DNA of 64,000 nt, from contig NZ_LT670818.1 in the NCBI RefSeq assembly GCF_900129505.1, positions 6,357,001 to 6,421,000 of the forward strand, in the 5' to 3' direction. The translations under genes were made by a program, and so were the position numbers. Origin of the DNA: Bradyrhizobium erythrophlei (GTDB lineage Bacteria > Pseudomonadota > Alphaproteobacteria > Rhizobiales > Xanthobacteraceae). The notes under the pieces are model-generated. The model ran no database searches and had not been told where the DNA came from. It was given only the letters and a program-made list of their open reading frames with translations. Shown one piece after another: positions 8,891-18,057 of the stretch (the first letter of the stretch is position 1; the number at the start of each line of letters is the position of its first letter).

Positions 8891-10297
8891 CTAGTTGCTC
8901 TTCTGGCCGGGCAGCGGCTTTGCTGCGACGATGTCGTCGGCCTTGACCCATCCGGGTGTGCCGACGGCGAAACGGGTCTTGGCGCGCGCGGCGAGTTCGC
9001 GCGCGGTCTTGTTGTCGCCGCGAAGGAAAGCGGCCTGCGCCGAGGCGAGGTCAGCCTCTGCGTAATCTCCCTTTCGGCCATAGGCCATGGCGAGCTGCAT
9101 ATACCCCAGCGGCGCCTCGGTCTCCCGTGCCACCGCCGCACGCAGAATCCCGATCGCTTCGTCAGTATAGGCTTTATTATCGGTGGCCACGAGCGCCTGC
9201 CCAAGTAACATCTCGATGAGCGGTGAGTGGTTCGAGAGCGCGACCGCCTTGCGCAGGGGAGCGACGGCCTCGCCGGGCTTGCCGCCTTCCAGGAGCGCCT
9301 GGCCGCGCAATTCATAGAAATAGGGATTGTTCGGCTGCAGCTGGATCAGCCCGTCGATCTGGGCAAGCGCGGTGCGCAGGTCGCCGTGCAAATAGGTCGA
9401 GATCGCGTGCGCGTAGCGCGCGGGCAGGCTGTCGTTCGACATCGGATAGCGCCGATAGACGGTGTCCTGGCGTTCCATGAAGGCCGAGATCTTGGCCCGC
9501 ACCATGTCATGGCGCATTTGCTGGGCAGGATCGTCCTTCTTGTCCCAATAGGGACTCGAGCGCGCCAGTTCCTCGAGGCCCGCGACGCGGTCGGCAGGCA
9601 TCGGGTGCGACTGCAAATAGGGGTCGGCGCCGTGGGCGGCGAACAGGCTGTCATTGGCAAAGCGCTTGAAGGTTTCGTACATGCCCTTGGGGGACTGCCC
9701 GGTCGCGGTCAGAAACTTCACCCCGGCGCGGTCGGCGTTTTCCTCCTGCGCGCGCACATAGGAGATCAGATTGCGCTGGATCATTGATTGCGGCCCGGCG
9801 ATCGCAGCGGCCCCGGCATTGGCCATGCCGTTGCTGCTGCCGCTTCTCGCGCCCGCCACCATCGCACCGGCGCCGAGCAGCATGGCGATGATCATCTGGG
9901 TCTGGGCCTGCGCCATCTGCTCGCGCATCTTGGCGAGATGGCCGCCGGCCAAATGCCCGGTTTCATGCGCCAGCACCCCGATCAGCTGGTTGGGGGTCTC
10001 GGACTGCATGATGGCGCCGTAATTCACGAAGATACGGCGCCCGTCGGCGACGAAAGCGTTGAACGCACCGTCGTTGATGATCACCGCCTGGATGTTCTGT
10101 TTTTCCAGACCCGCGACGCGCAGGATCGGGCGGGTGTAGTCGCGCAGCAACTGCTCGGCCTCGGTGTCGCGGAGCACCGGCGGGGCTTTTTCCTGCTGCG
10201 CCAGCGCCGCGGACATCGGCGCGAAAGCCAGCGCCGCCGCGGTCACGATCGCGGTCAACTTGGAGCTTTTTTGGCGTGGCGCGAGGCTGAGCAACAT
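8891..10297 (-). CDS. M48-family metallopeptidase with C-terminal TPRs (BepA-like)
   Basis: A 468-residue exported zinc protease. A signal sequence lies within 1-34 (IVTAAALAFAPMSAALAQ). The catalytic motif HETGH is at GVLAHETGHLAGGHL, with a third zinc ligand expected in the ENADRAGVKFL helix. From about residue 290 onward there are tetratricopeptide-like helix pairs (NNPYFYELRGQALLEGGKPGEAVAPLRKAVAL). This matches BepA/YfgC, which checks outer-membrane protein assembly in the periplasm. The DsbA-like gene follows on the same strand, so the two probably form an envelope quality-control operon. Confidence 0.92.
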   Translation of the reverse strand: MLLSLAPRQKSSKLTAIVTAAALAFAPMSAALAQQEKAPPVLRDTEAEQLLRDYTRPILRVAGLEKQNIQAVIINDGAFNAFVADGRRIFVNYGAIMQSETPNQLIGVLAHETGHLAGGHLAKMREQMAQAQTQMIIAMLLGAGAMVAGARSGSSNGMANAGAAAIAGPQSMIQRNLISYVRAQEENADRAGVKFLTATGQSPKGMYETFKRFANDSLFAAHGADPYLQSHPMPADRVAGLEELARSSPYWDKKDDPAQQMRHDMVRAKISAFMERQDTVYRRYPMSNDSLPARYAHAISTYLHGDLRTALAQIDGLIQLQPNNPYFYELRGQALLEGGKPGEAVAPLRKAVALSNHSPLIEMLLGQALVATDNKAYTDEAIGILRAAVARETEAPLGYMQLAMAYGRKGDYAEADLASAQAAFLRGDNKTARELAARAKTRFAVGTPGWVKADDIVAAKPLPGQKSN

Positions 10298-10399
10298 GAC
10301 GATCTTTAAAACGATTGGCGGCGGCCCGGATACGGGTTATGCCCTACCAAACCGTGGAATACGGCTAGTCTGGGGCACGGGGCTCATTAGCAGATATCG

Positions 10400-11596
10400 A
10401 TGCTTGAAGCGACACTGGGAGACCGCGCAAGGAACCTGGTGACGGCGTCCGGGCGCAGCGATGTCCCGCCGTTCATGGTGATGGACGTGATGGCGGCCGC
10501 AGTCCGTATCGAGGCCGCCGGCGGCCATGTCATTCATATGGAGGTCGGCCAGCCCTGGGCTCCGGCACCGAAGGCGGCGATTGCAGCCGCCCATGCCGCA
10601 CTGGATAGCGCGCGGATCGATTATACCTCCGCGCTCGGTATTGCCTCGCTGCGCGAGCGCATCGCCCGGCATTACCGCGAGACCTACGGCTGCGCGGTGG
10701 ATTCGTCGCGAATCATTGTCGCCACTGGATCCTCGGGCGCGTTCATCCTGGCCTTTCTGGCCATGTTCGAGCCGGGCGACCGGGTTGCGGTCACCGTGCC
10801 CGGCTATCCGCCGTACCGTCACATTCTCACCGCGCTCGGCTGCGAACCGGTGTTGATCCAGACATCGAGCGAAAATCGCCATGCGCTGACCGGCGAAGCC
10901 TTGCTCGCGGCGCACCGCAAGACGCCGCTGAAGGGCGTGTTGGTCGGAAGTCCGGCCAATCCCACGGGCACGATGATGTCCCGGGAAGCGTTGAGCGGCC
11001 TGATCAACGCGGCGGAAAGCGCGGGCATCCGCTTCATATCCGATGAAATCTACCACGGTCTCGACTATGCGTTTGCCGCGGTGACGGCGGCCGAACTCTC
11101 GCCGCATGCGCTGGTGATCAACTCGTTCTCGAAATATTTTTGCATGACCGGCTGGCGGGTCGGCTGGATGGTGGTGCCGGAGCCATTGGTCCGCCCGATT
11201 GAGCGGCTGCAGCAGAATCTCGCGATTTCGGTGCCGACGCTGTCGCAGATCGCCGCGGAAGCGGCGTTCGAGGGAATTGGAGAGATGGAGGCCGTGAAGC
11301 ACGGCTACCAGGAGAACCGCCGCATCCTGATCGATGGCCTGCCGCACGCCGGCCTCACCAAATTCCTGCCGGCCGACGGCGCGTTCTACCTTTACGCCGA
11401 TGTCTCGGCGTTCACCTCCGACAGTTTCGAATTCGCCAAGCAGATGCTGGAACAGGCCCATGTCGCGGCAACCCCTGGCATCGACTTCGATCCCATTCAT
11501 GGCCATCAGTTCATCCGCTTTTCCTACGCGCGTTCGGCCGAGGACATGCGGGAGGCGGTCGCGCGGATCGCGCGGTGGCTCGGTCGCCGCGGTTAA
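10400..11596 (+). CDS. PLP-dependent class I/II aminotransferase
   Basis: A 398-residue fold-type I aminotransferase. Seen: HMEVGQPWAPAP near the N-terminus, YTSALGIASLRERIA, GSSGAFILAFLAMFEPGDRV (cofactor phosphate loop), PANPTGTMMS, SDEIYHGLDY (Asp and Tyr contacting PLP), and the Schiff-base Lys in SFSKYFCMTGWRVGW. A C-terminal Arg in HQFIRFSYAR probably binds the substrate carboxylate. The substrate cannot be read from sequence; aspartate/alanine-type enzymes are the nearest group. It stands alone, divergent from the M48 gene with a 102-bp gap. Confidence 0.9.
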   Translation: MLEATLGDRARNLVTASGRSDVPPFMVMDVMAAAVRIEAAGGHVIHMEVGQPWAPAPKAAIAAAHAALDSARIDYTSALGIASLRERIARHYRETYGCAVDSSRIIVATGSSGAFILAFLAMFEPGDRVAVTVPGYPPYRHILTALGCEPVLIQTSSENRHALTGEALLAAHRKTPLKGVLVGSPANPTGTMMSREALSGLINAAESAGIRFISDEIYHGLDYAFAAVTAAELSPHALVINSFSKYFCMTGWRVGWMVVPEPLVRPIERLQQNLAISVPTLSQIAAEAAFEGIGEMEAVKHGYQENRRILIDGLPHAGLTKFLPADGAFYLYADVSAFTSDSFEFAKQMLEQAHVAATPGIDFDPIHGHQFIRFSYARSAEDMREAVARIARWLGRRG

Positions 11597-11719
11597 AATC
11601 GGCTGCGATCTTGACGCTCGTCATTGACTCCGCCGAACCAATTGATCTCAGCTGTGGGCGAGTAACGGCCATTTGCGCCAAAGCGGGGCCGATCCAAAAG
11701 CTTGCAGGGGAGTAACGTC

Positions 11720-13048
11720 ATGTCGGCAACAATCGCAACCGCGGTATCAGCGCCCGCGGCAAAACCCTGGTACCGGGTGCTTTATGTTCAGGTGCTGATC
11801 GGGATCGTGCTCGGCGCCCTGGTCGGCTGGCTATGGCCCGGCCTGGCGACCGATGACTGGATCAAGGCGCTCGGCGACGGCTTCATCAAGCTGATCAAGA
11901 TGGTGATCGCGCCGATCATCTTCTGTACCGTGGTATCAGGCATAGCGCATATCCAAGATGCCAAGAAAGTCGGTCGCATCGGCGTCAAGGCGCTGGTCTA
12001 TTTCGAGGTCGTCTCAACCTTCGCGCTTGTCATCGGGCTCTTGGTTGGAAATCTGGCGCGTCCGGGCGCGGGCTTCGGTGGCTCGATGGCCAATGCGCAG
12101 GCGGTAGCCGGTTTTGCCAAGCAGGCCGAGGCCCAGAAGAGCGTCGATTTCTTCCTGCACATCATTCCCGATACCGTCGTCGGCGCCTTCGCTGCGGGCG
12201 AGATCCTGCAGGTTCTGTTGTTTTCAATTCTTTTCGGCTTTGCCGTGATGAGTCTTGGCGAACGCGGCAAAAACCTGCGCATATTTGTCGATGAGACGGC
12301 GCACGGGGTTTTCGGCGTCATCTCTATCATCATGAAGGCTGCGCCGATCGGCGCTTTCGGGGCCATGGCCTACACGATCGGCAAGTTCGGCACCGGCGCC
12401 ATCCTGAATTTGATCGGTCTTATCGCGACGTTCTATCTCGCGGCCGGGCTTTTCGTGTTTGTGGTACTGGGCATCATCGCGCGCATGGTCGGCTTTTCGA
12501 TCTTCAAGTTCCTTGCCTACATCAAGGACGAATTGCTGATCGTACTCGGTACCTCGTCGTCGGAAAGCGCGCTTCCGTCATTGATGGAGAAGCTGGAACG
12601 GCTCGGTTGTTCCAAGTCGGTCGTGGGTCTGGTGGTGCCGACCGGATATTCGTTCAATCTCGACGGCACGAATATCTACATGACGCTCGCTACCCTGTTT
12701 ATCGCACAAGCGCTCGGTTTTGATCTCACGCTTGGTCAGCAGATCACGATCCTGGTGGTCGCGATGCTGACCTCGAAGGGAGCATCCGGCGTCACCGGCG
12801 CCGGCTTTATCACGCTCGCGGCGACGCTCGCCGTCGTCGACCCGCGCCTCGTGCCCGGCATGGCTATCGTTCTGGGCATCGACAAGTTCATGAGCGAATG
12901 TCGTGCTCTCACGAACCTTTGCGGCAACGGCGTTGCTTGCGTCGTGGTCTCGGCGTGGGAAGGTGAACTCGATCGCGAAAAGCTGCGCGCCCGTCTCGAC
13001 AGGCAGATCGATCCGTCCGACATGGAGACCGCTGTTACGACGGACTAG
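11720..13048 (+). CDS. DctA-like dicarboxylate/amino acid:cation symporter
   Basis: A 442-residue inner-membrane symporter of the DAACS (GltP/DctA) family, with about eight membrane segments and two re-entrant hairpins. Signatures include the Ser-rich hairpin [40 protein letters not shown] (NMDGT-like motif in TM7) and [20 protein letters not shown] (HP2). The likely substrate is a C4-dicarboxylate such as succinate or malate, taken up with Na+ or H+. I chose ATG at 11720, with GGGGAG upstream, rather than TTG at 11702. No DctBD pair is adjacent. Confidence 0.93.
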   Translation: MSATIATAVSAPAAKPWYRVLYVQVLIGIVLGALVGWLWPGLATDDWIKALGDGFIKLIKMVIAPIIFCTVVSGIAHIQDAKKVGRIGVKALVYFEVVSTFALVIGLLVGNLARPGAGFGGSMANAQAVAGFAKQAEAQKSVDFFLHIIPDTVVGAFAAGEILQVLLFSILFGFAVMSLGERGKNLRIFVDETAHGVFGVISIIMKAAPIGAFGAMAYTIGKFGTGAILNLIGLIATFYLAAGLFVFVVLGIIARMVGFSIFKFLAYIKDELLIVLGTSSSESALPSLMEKLERLGCSKSVVGLVVPTGYSFNLDGTNIYMTLATLFIAQALGFDLTLGQQITILVVAMLTSKGASGVTGAGFITLAATLAVVDPRLVPGMAIVLGIDKFMSECRALTNLCGNGVACVVVSAWEGELDREKLRARLDRQIDPSDMETAVTTD

Positions 13049-13157
13049 CTTCGGGTGGAATCGATAACTCGGTGAAATCCGTCACGCCGCAGTGAAGGTC
13101 CGAACCTTGTTGAAACTAGAGAATTAGCCATCGCATCGTCGTCGTCGGGAGCGGAAA

Positions 13158-13436
13158 ATGGCTCTCCTAAAACGAGAATTGTATCGTCAGTTGAGAGGCC
13201 CAGAGGTTACCCACGCGGATCGTTCGACGCTTGTCTTCGACACCGACAAGAAAAGTTTATATGTCGAGCGCGAGGTGACGCATTTGGAGGTGAAGATTGG
13301 AGGTACAGTCGAGTATCAGGCAGACACAATGGATATCTCGGATTACCTGAAGCAGGGCGGGCAAACCGCGGGCCATCGTGAGCTTTGGCGCTTGCTAAGA
13401 ACAATCTTCGACGAGCGCGCCGATCCCGACGAGTGA
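13158..13436 (+). CDS. hypothetical protein, 92 residues
   Basis: A small soluble, acidic protein (MALLKRELYRQLRG start; FDTDKKSLYVEREVTHLEVK centre; acidic C-terminus DERADPDE). The ATG at 13158 has GGGAG 6-10 bp upstream, and codon use looks coding. No family recognised. The pattern of short beta-strands followed by a helix may indicate a small alpha/beta fold. It precedes another orphan small gene by 120 bp. Confidence 0.65.
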   Translation: MALLKRELYRQLRGPEVTHADRSTLVFDTDKKSLYVEREVTHLEVKIGGTVEYQADTMDISDYLKQGGQTAGHRELWRLLRTIFDERADPDE

Positions 13437-13481
13437 TCGAATAAGGTTGGGCATCCAAGGGTAGGTTTGCGTGGCAAGCCC

Positions 13482-13495
13482 TTGATGCAGATCAA
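13482..13495 (+). promoter_or_regulatory. FixK/FNR-type binding site (anaerobox)
   Basis: TTGAT-GCAG-ATCAA is a perfect 14-bp FNR/FixK palindrome. A possible -10 element CTATAG lies at 13516-13521, which would put the start site near 13528 and centre the box close to -40, the class II activator position. The next ATG is at 13557. FixK2 is the oxygen-responsive member of this family in Bradyrhizobium; the regulator itself is not in the window. Confidence 0.75.
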
Positions 13496-13556
13496 GCGAG
13501 CTGCAACTTGATATGCTATAGAGCCACCGCGTCATTTTGTATGGGGAGTGCTGATC

Positions 13557-13766
13557 ATGACCCATATTCTGTCTGTAGAATGGTTGCCCGCTTCAATTGC
13601 GCCAACTGACGACGACCTTGAAGTCTGTGTCATGGACTATGATGGTATCGTCCTCGCGCTACCGTATCCGTGCCACAAAAAGGGAGCCGAGTGGGTCGAT
13701 GCTTCAAACAAGAAGCACATCGACATTCAGCCGACGCTTTGGCGCAAATGGGCTGAGAGCCGCTAG
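13557..13766 (+). CDS. small hypothetical protein behind a FixK/FNR box
   Basis: A 69-residue soluble protein (MTHILSVEWLPASIAPTDDD start) with HKKGAEWVDASNKKHID near the end and C-terminal LWRKWAESR. GGGGAG lies 9-15 bp upstream of ATG 13557; a GTG at 13548 overlaps that ribosome site and is less likely. No family recognised. Text such as EWLPAS and PTLWRKW resembles short proteins that accompany phage-like DUF551 domains (W-x-P...D..V...P..W), but this is a guess. The upstream box implies expression under low oxygen. Confidence 0.65.
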   Translation: MTHILSVEWLPASIAPTDDDLEVCVMDYDGIVLALPYPCHKKGAEWVDASNKKHIDIQPTLWRKWAESR

Positions 13767-13830
13767 ATCGAGAGCCCAAGCTTCCGTTCTCAGGTTTGCG
13801 TTTTCCGCTTGAAATGCGGGCTTCCAAGGG

Positions 13831-13865
13831 GGCACCAGCGGGATCGCCTTACGACCGCTGGCGCC
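13831..13865. other. 11-bp-stem hairpin between convergent genes
   Basis: GGCACCAGCGG (13831-13841) pairs with CCGCTGGCGCC (13855-13865) with one mismatch (a G-T pair on the minus-strand RNA). It lies after the stop of the CoA-transferase (minus) and after the small gene ending at 13766 (plus). No U-tract follows on either strand, so it may protect or end transcripts in another way. Confidence 0.4.
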
Positions 13866-13932
13866 CAAAACGATGGCGCTCCGGGTGCCCGCGACTTTTT
13901 TCGACGACGGACATTGAGGTCGCGACCTCGCC

Positions 13933-15429
13933 TCAACCCCGCTTGATCAGCCGGAAAGCCTCCTCGAGCAGATGCGGGGTATGCTTTCCCGGCGAAAACC
14001 GGCAGGCGCGGTCGAAGTAATCCTTCAGCGCCGGCCGGAACGAAGGATCGGCCACCTTGTCGATGATGATCGCGGCCCGCTGCTTCGGCGCCAGGCCGCG
14101 CAGGTCGGCAAGCCCGTGCTCGGTCACGATGATCTGCACGTCGTGTTCGGTATGATCGACATGGGTCACCATCGGCACGATGGCTGAAACGGCTCCAGCC
14201 TTGGCGGTCGAGGGCGTCATGAAGATCGAGAGATAGGCGTTGCGGGCGAAATCGCCGGAGCCGCCGATACCGTTCATGATGGAAGTGCCGCGGATATGGG
14301 TCGAGTTGATGTTGCCGTAGATATCGGCCTCGATCAGCCCGTTCATGGCGATCACCCCCAGCCGCCGGATTACCTCGGGATGGTTGGAGATTTCCTGCGT
14401 GCGCAGCACGATTCTGTTCCTGAGGCTGTCTAGTTCGCGGTTGAACAGGATCGCCGCCTCCGAACTGAGCGACAGCGCGGTAGCGGACGCGAGCGCCATC
14501 TTGCCCGAGCGGATCAGGTTCAGCATGCCGTCCTGCAGCACCTCGGTATAGGCGGTCAGCCCGGTGAACGGACCGTCTTCGAGTCCCGCCATCACGGCGT
14601 TGGCGACGTTGCCGACCCCGGACTGAATCGGCAGCAATTCGGCCGGCAGCCGGCCGCGGCGAACCTCGTGGCCGAGAAATTCGAGAATATGTCCGGCGAT
14701 CGCCTTCGAGGTCGCATCGGGCGCGGAGAAGGTGGTGTTGCGATCCGGTGCATTGGTCTCGACCACCGCGATCACCTTGGCGGGGTCGCAGCGAAAATGG
14801 GTCTCGCCGATCCGGTCGCCGGGCCCAAGGATGGGGATTGGCTTGCGGTGCGGCGGCAGCCTGGTGCCGTAATAGATGTCGTGCATGCCCTGCAGCGCCG
14901 GGTTCATCCCCGAATTGACCTCGAGAATGATCTTGTCGGCCTGATCCAGCCAGGTCTTGTTGTTGCCGATGGACGTCGAGGGCACCAGGCTGCCGTCCGG
15001 CAGGATGGCGGTGACCTCGACCAGGGCGACATCCAGATGCCCGAGAAAACCGAACCAGACGAACTGCGCGACATGGCTGAGGTGGATGTCGATATATTCC
15101 ATCGCGCCGGCATTGATGCGCTCGCGTGTAATCGGATCGGACTGGTAGGGCAGGCGCAGTTCGATGCCGTTGACCTTGGCCAGCGCACCGTCCAGTTCGG
15201 GCGCGGTCGAAGCACCGGTCCAGACGCCGATCCGGAAGGTTTCGCCGCGCGCGTGGGCGGCCTCGATCCGGCGCGCCAGCGCCAGCGGAACGGCCTTCGG
15301 ATAACCCGATCCGGTAAAGCCGCTCATGCCCACATTCGCGCCATGCGGCACCAGCGCCGCGGCGTCCTCGGCCGACATGATCTTGGAGCGAAGTTCGGCC
15401 GACATGATCCGCGAACGATCGATCGTCAT
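13933..15429 (-). CDS. acetyl-CoA hydrolase/transferase family (succinate/acetate CoA-transferase)
   Basis: A 498-residue family I CoA-transferase of the Cat1/AarC type, which moves CoA between acyl groups such as succinyl-CoA and acetate. Seen: VPHGANVGMSGFTGSGYPKAVP near the N-terminus (CoA loop), GNNKTWLDQADKIILEVN, IQSGVGNVANAVMAGLEDGPF, the catalytic Glu region LTAYTEVLQDGML, and SIMNGIGGSGDFARNAYLS. I chose ATG at 15429 (MTIDRSRIMSAELRSKI), with AAGGA 6 bp upstream. It is a single gene; the substrate pair cannot be settled from sequence. Confidence 0.9.
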   Translation of the reverse strand: MTIDRSRIMSAELRSKIMSAEDAAALVPHGANVGMSGFTGSGYPKAVPLALARRIEAAHARGETFRIGVWTGASTAPELDGALAKVNGIELRLPYQSDPITRERINAGAMEYIDIHLSHVAQFVWFGFLGHLDVALVEVTAILPDGSLVPSTSIGNNKTWLDQADKIILEVNSGMNPALQGMHDIYYGTRLPPHRKPIPILGPGDRIGETHFRCDPAKVIAVVETNAPDRNTTFSAPDATSKAIAGHILEFLGHEVRRGRLPAELLPIQSGVGNVANAVMAGLEDGPFTGLTAYTEVLQDGMLNLIRSGKMALASATALSLSSEAAILFNRELDSLRNRIVLRTQEISNHPEVIRRLGVIAMNGLIEADIYGNINSTHIRGTSIMNGIGGSGDFARNAYLSIFMTPSTAKAGAVSAIVPMVTHVDHTEHDVQIIVTEHGLADLRGLAPKQRAAIIIDKVADPSFRPALKDYFDRACRFSPGKHTPHLLEEAFRLIKRG

Positions 15430-15555
15430 GAAAATCCTTGAGATGGACAAGAGATGGCTTCGCTCGCTTGACGAACTTGCGCATCCCTGGCCTCGCTGGC
15501 AAGGCGGCCGTTTGACGGATATCAACGCGGTTCGCGACGCTGTTGGGACGAGGCG

Positions 15556-16413
15556 TCAGCCCTCTGCCGGAGCGAGCGCGTCCCCGCGGTCGGCTTCCGG
15601 GCTTTCGCTTGGCGCCGATTCGCCGGCGGCCCGAAAGGCATAGACGTCCATTCGCAGGATCGAGTAGGTCGCACTTGCGTGCAGCCGTTCGGCGCGCGCT
15701 CTCTCTCCGCCGGCGCCCAGCACCGCGTATAACGGCAAAAGGTGCTCTTCGCTCGGATGGTTCTTGACCGCGAACGGCGCCTGTCGCCGGTAGTCGAGCA
15801 GATCCTCGGTTCGACCCGTGGTCAGTGCGGAATGGAACCAGTCGGCGAAAGCGTTGACCCAATCCGGGGCCGGATCGTTCGGCCCGTGGCCGCGAAATTC
15901 CGACAGGTCGTGCGTCAGGCTGCCGCTGCCGATGATCAGCACTCCCTCCTGGCGCAGCGGCGCCAGGGCGCGCCCCACGCGAAGATGGTGCAGGGGTCCG
16001 AGATGCGGCTGCACCGAAAGTTGCAAAACCGGAATGTCGGCCTGCGGATACATTAGCAGCAGCGGCACCCAGGCCCCGTGATCGAGGCCGCGGCTGCGGT
16101 CGATCCGGGAGTCGATACCGGATCCGCGCAGCAGGTCGGAGACTCCTGCGGCAACCGCCGGCGAGCCGGGGGCCGGATACTGCAGCTCGTAGAGCGCCCG
16201 TGGAAAACCGCCGAAATCGTGGATGGTGTCATTGCGATCGGCGGCGCTGATCGTCGGAACCTGTGTCTCCCAATGCGCCGAGATCACGAGGATCGCCTTG
16301 GGACGCGTCAGCATCCCGCCGAGCTCGCCCAGGAACGACCGCGCCGGCGTGTCGGTGAGTGGCAGGGTCGGTGCACCGTGCGACACGAACAGGCTTGGCA
16401 ATGGCAAGGTCAT
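15556..16413 (-). CDS. LigB-family extradiol ring-cleavage dioxygenase (DODA type)
   Basis: A 285-residue class III extradiol dioxygenase. Metal ligands expected in this family are visible: His in LFVSHGAPTLP, His in ISAHWETQVP, and His in LDHGAWVPLLLMYP, with a further His in GSGSLTHDLSEF. The group includes plant DOPA dioxygenase and E. coli YgiD; many bacterial members have unknown substrates. ATG at 16413 has GAGGAA upstream. DoxX lies 47 bp upstream on the same strand and a LysR gene diverges from the pair, which suggests an inducible aromatic or redox-linked unit. Confidence 0.88.
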   Translation of the reverse strand: MTLPLPSLFVSHGAPTLPLTDTPARSFLGELGGMLTRPKAILVISAHWETQVPTISAADRNDTIHDFGGFPRALYELQYPAPGSPAVAAGVSDLLRGSGIDSRIDRSRGLDHGAWVPLLLMYPQADIPVLQLSVQPHLGPLHHLRVGRALAPLRQEGVLIIGSGSLTHDLSEFRGHGPNDPAPDWVNAFADWFHSALTTGRTEDLLDYRRQAPFAVKNHPSEEHLLPLYAVLGAGGERARAERLHASATYSILRMDVYAFRAAGESAPSESPEADRGDALAPAEG

Positions 16414-16460
16414 GACGGTTCCTCGAGCGGCGCAGGGCAGGGATACCGGCCCCGTTGTGC

Positions 16461-16901
16461 TCAATGTGGGTGTGCGCCGGTGAGTTTACCGAGGGGATTA
16501 TCGGCGCCGGAGAAGCGCAGCGCAAAAGCGCCGTCGCCGAGCAATGCCTGGACGATCAGCGCGATACTCCAGAACGCCGGATATTCCCAGCCGCCGTGGG
16601 GGTTGGTGAAGAAGAAGCCGGCCGCGCCGTGCACCGTGAAGATGGCGCCGAGCAGGATCGGCAGGACGACAATCGCTGCGATGCGGGTCCACAGCCCGAG
16701 GATCAGCGCGATGCCGCCAAGCACCTCGACGGCGATGGTGAGATAGGCCAGTGCGGGCGGCAGCCCGACGCTGTCGAAGAATTTCGCTGTGCCGGCCGGG
16801 GTGAAGACGAAGAACTTCAGGCCGGCATGCGCCAGAAAGAGAACTCCCAGGCTGAGGCGCAGCAGGAGCGTCGCGTAGGGGGCGGTTCGGGAATCAATCA
16901 T
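16461..16901 (-). CDS. DoxX-family membrane protein
   Basis: A 146-residue inner-membrane protein with four hydrophobic helices: about 12-32 (LLLRLSLGVLFLAHAGLKFF), 52-70 (ALAYLTIAVEVLGGIALILG), 74-96 (AAIVVLPILLGAIFTVHGAAG) and 108-126. The conserved EVLGGIALILGLWTR segment marks the DoxX family, members of which are linked to respiratory or thiosulfate redox systems or are uncharacterised. Start ATG 16901 has GGAG upstream. First gene of a pair with the LigB-type dioxygenase, divergent from lysR. Confidence 0.9.
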   Translation of the reverse strand: MIDSRTAPYATLLLRLSLGVLFLAHAGLKFFVFTPAGTAKFFDSVGLPPALAYLTIAVEVLGGIALILGLWTRIAAIVVLPILLGAIFTVHGAAGFFFTNPHGGWEYPAFWSIALIVQALLGDGAFALRFSGADNPLGKLTGAHPH

Positions 16902-16929
16902 GGCTGTCTCCAAGTTAGGTCGGCCCATA

Positions 16930-16979
16930 TGATCTATTCCTGATGGGGTGATAACCTGGTAATATGGAATGATAGATCA
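16930..16979. promoter_or_regulatory. candidate LysR operator between doxX and lysR
   Basis: The 100-bp divergent gap holds two nested dyads: ATAACC-T-GGTAAT at 16951-16963 (one imperfect pair), and outer arms TGATCTATTCC (16930-16940) against GGAATGATAGATCA (16966-16979), reverse complements apart from a 3-base gap. This is the usual place for a LysR protein to control the divergent unit and itself. Confidence 0.5.
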
Positions 16980-17001
16980 CCCTGACAGAGTGAAGTAATC
17001 C

Positions 17002-17952
17002 ATGTTGGACCGGCTGACGGGCCTTGAGGTCTTCGCCCGGGTGGCCGGCGCCGGCAGCCTTTCCGCCGCCGCGCGGGCGCTCGGCATGTCGCAGACCATG
17101 GTCACCAAACACATCGCCGCGCTCGAGGGCCGGCTGGGCGTCAAGCTCTTCCACCGCACGACGCGGCGGCTTTCGATCACCGAGGCCGGGCGCAACTACC
17201 TGGAATCCTCCGCGCGCATCCTGGCGGAACTCGAAGCCGCCGATGCCGCGGTCGCGGCGGATCGGGTCGAGCCGAGGGGATTGCTGCGGCTCAATGCACC
17301 GGTCTCGTTCGGCACGCGGCAGATCGCGCCGCTGCTCGCGGAATTTGCGGCGCGCCATCCGCGCGTCACCGTCGAGCTTGGCCTCAACGACCGGCTGGTG
17401 GACCTCGTGGAGGAGGGCTGGGACCTCGCGATCCGCATCGGCAATCTCTCCAGTTCAAGCCTGATTGCGCGGCGAATTGCACCGTGCCGTATCGCGGTAT
17501 GCGCGGCGCCGTCTTATCTCAAATCGCGCGGCACCCCGCGCACGGTGGCGAGCCTCGCGGATCATAATTGTCTGGGTTATACGCTGTCGCAACGGACTCC
17601 CATCGATCGATGGGTGTTCGGCGCCGGCGCCGATTTCAGCGTCCAGATCTCGGGTAATCTGCGCGCGAACAATGGCGATGCGCTGCGGGCGGCCGCGATC
17701 GCGGGACAGGGGATCATCCACCAGCCGACCTTCATCGTGGCGGACGATCTGCGCGCTGGCCGACTGGTTGCGCTCACTTTGGACCAGCCGAATGTCGAAC
17801 TGGGCGGCATCTATGCCGTGTTCCTGCCGGATCGCCATCCGCCGGCGAGGGTGCGCGCGTTCATCGACTTCATCGCGGGCCGGTTTGCGCCGGAACCCCC
17901 GTGGGATCGTGAGCTTGCTTCGCCACGCGGACGCGGCCGTGCGACGGGATGA
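17002..17952 (+). CDS. LysR-family transcriptional regulator
   Basis: A 316-residue regulator. Residues 1-60 form the winged helix-turn-helix (MLDRLTGLEVFARVAGAGSL, then SAAARALGMSQTMVTKHIAALE with recognition helix, RLGVKLFHRTTRRLSITEAG). A linker helix and a periplasmic-binding-like effector domain follow (LRLNAPVSFGTRQIAPLLAEF). It resembles the large CrgA/AaeR-like group in proteobacteria. It diverges from doxX-ligB and is probably their regulator. The inducer is unknown. Confidence 0.93.
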   Translation: MLDRLTGLEVFARVAGAGSLSAAARALGMSQTMVTKHIAALEGRLGVKLFHRTTRRLSITEAGRNYLESSARILAELEAADAAVAADRVEPRGLLRLNAPVSFGTRQIAPLLAEFAARHPRVTVELGLNDRLVDLVEEGWDLAIRIGNLSSSSLIARRIAPCRIAVCAAPSYLKSRGTPRTVASLADHNCLGYTLSQRTPIDRWVFGAGADFSVQISGNLRANNGDALRAAAIAGQGIIHQPTFIVADDLRAGRLVALTLDQPNVELGGIYAVFLPDRHPPARVRAFIDFIAGRFAPEPPWDRELASPRGRGRATG

Positions 17953-18004
17953 GATTTGCGCAACGGAGCAGGGGGCGTCACAGGCCCCACTCCGATCTTT
18001 GCGG

Positions 18005-18045
18005 CAAGAACCGCCCGGACTTGCCGGGCGGCCTTGTTCATTTCA
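18005..18045. terminator. terminator between convergent lysR and amt
   Basis: Perfect 8-bp stem CCGCCCGG (18011-18018) with CCGGGCGG (18024-18031), loop ACTTG. The plus side continues CCTTGTTCATTTC and the minus side GGTTCTTG. It lies between the ends of lysR (17952) and amt (18058) and may serve both. Confidence 0.65.
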
Positions 18046-18057
18046 CGCGGGCGGCGA

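Noticed and set aside
13790..15862. 690-codon frame overlapping the CoA-transferase on the same strand
   Set aside because: Arg/Ala-rich out-of-frame text; the real frame at 13933-15429 has clear family motifs.
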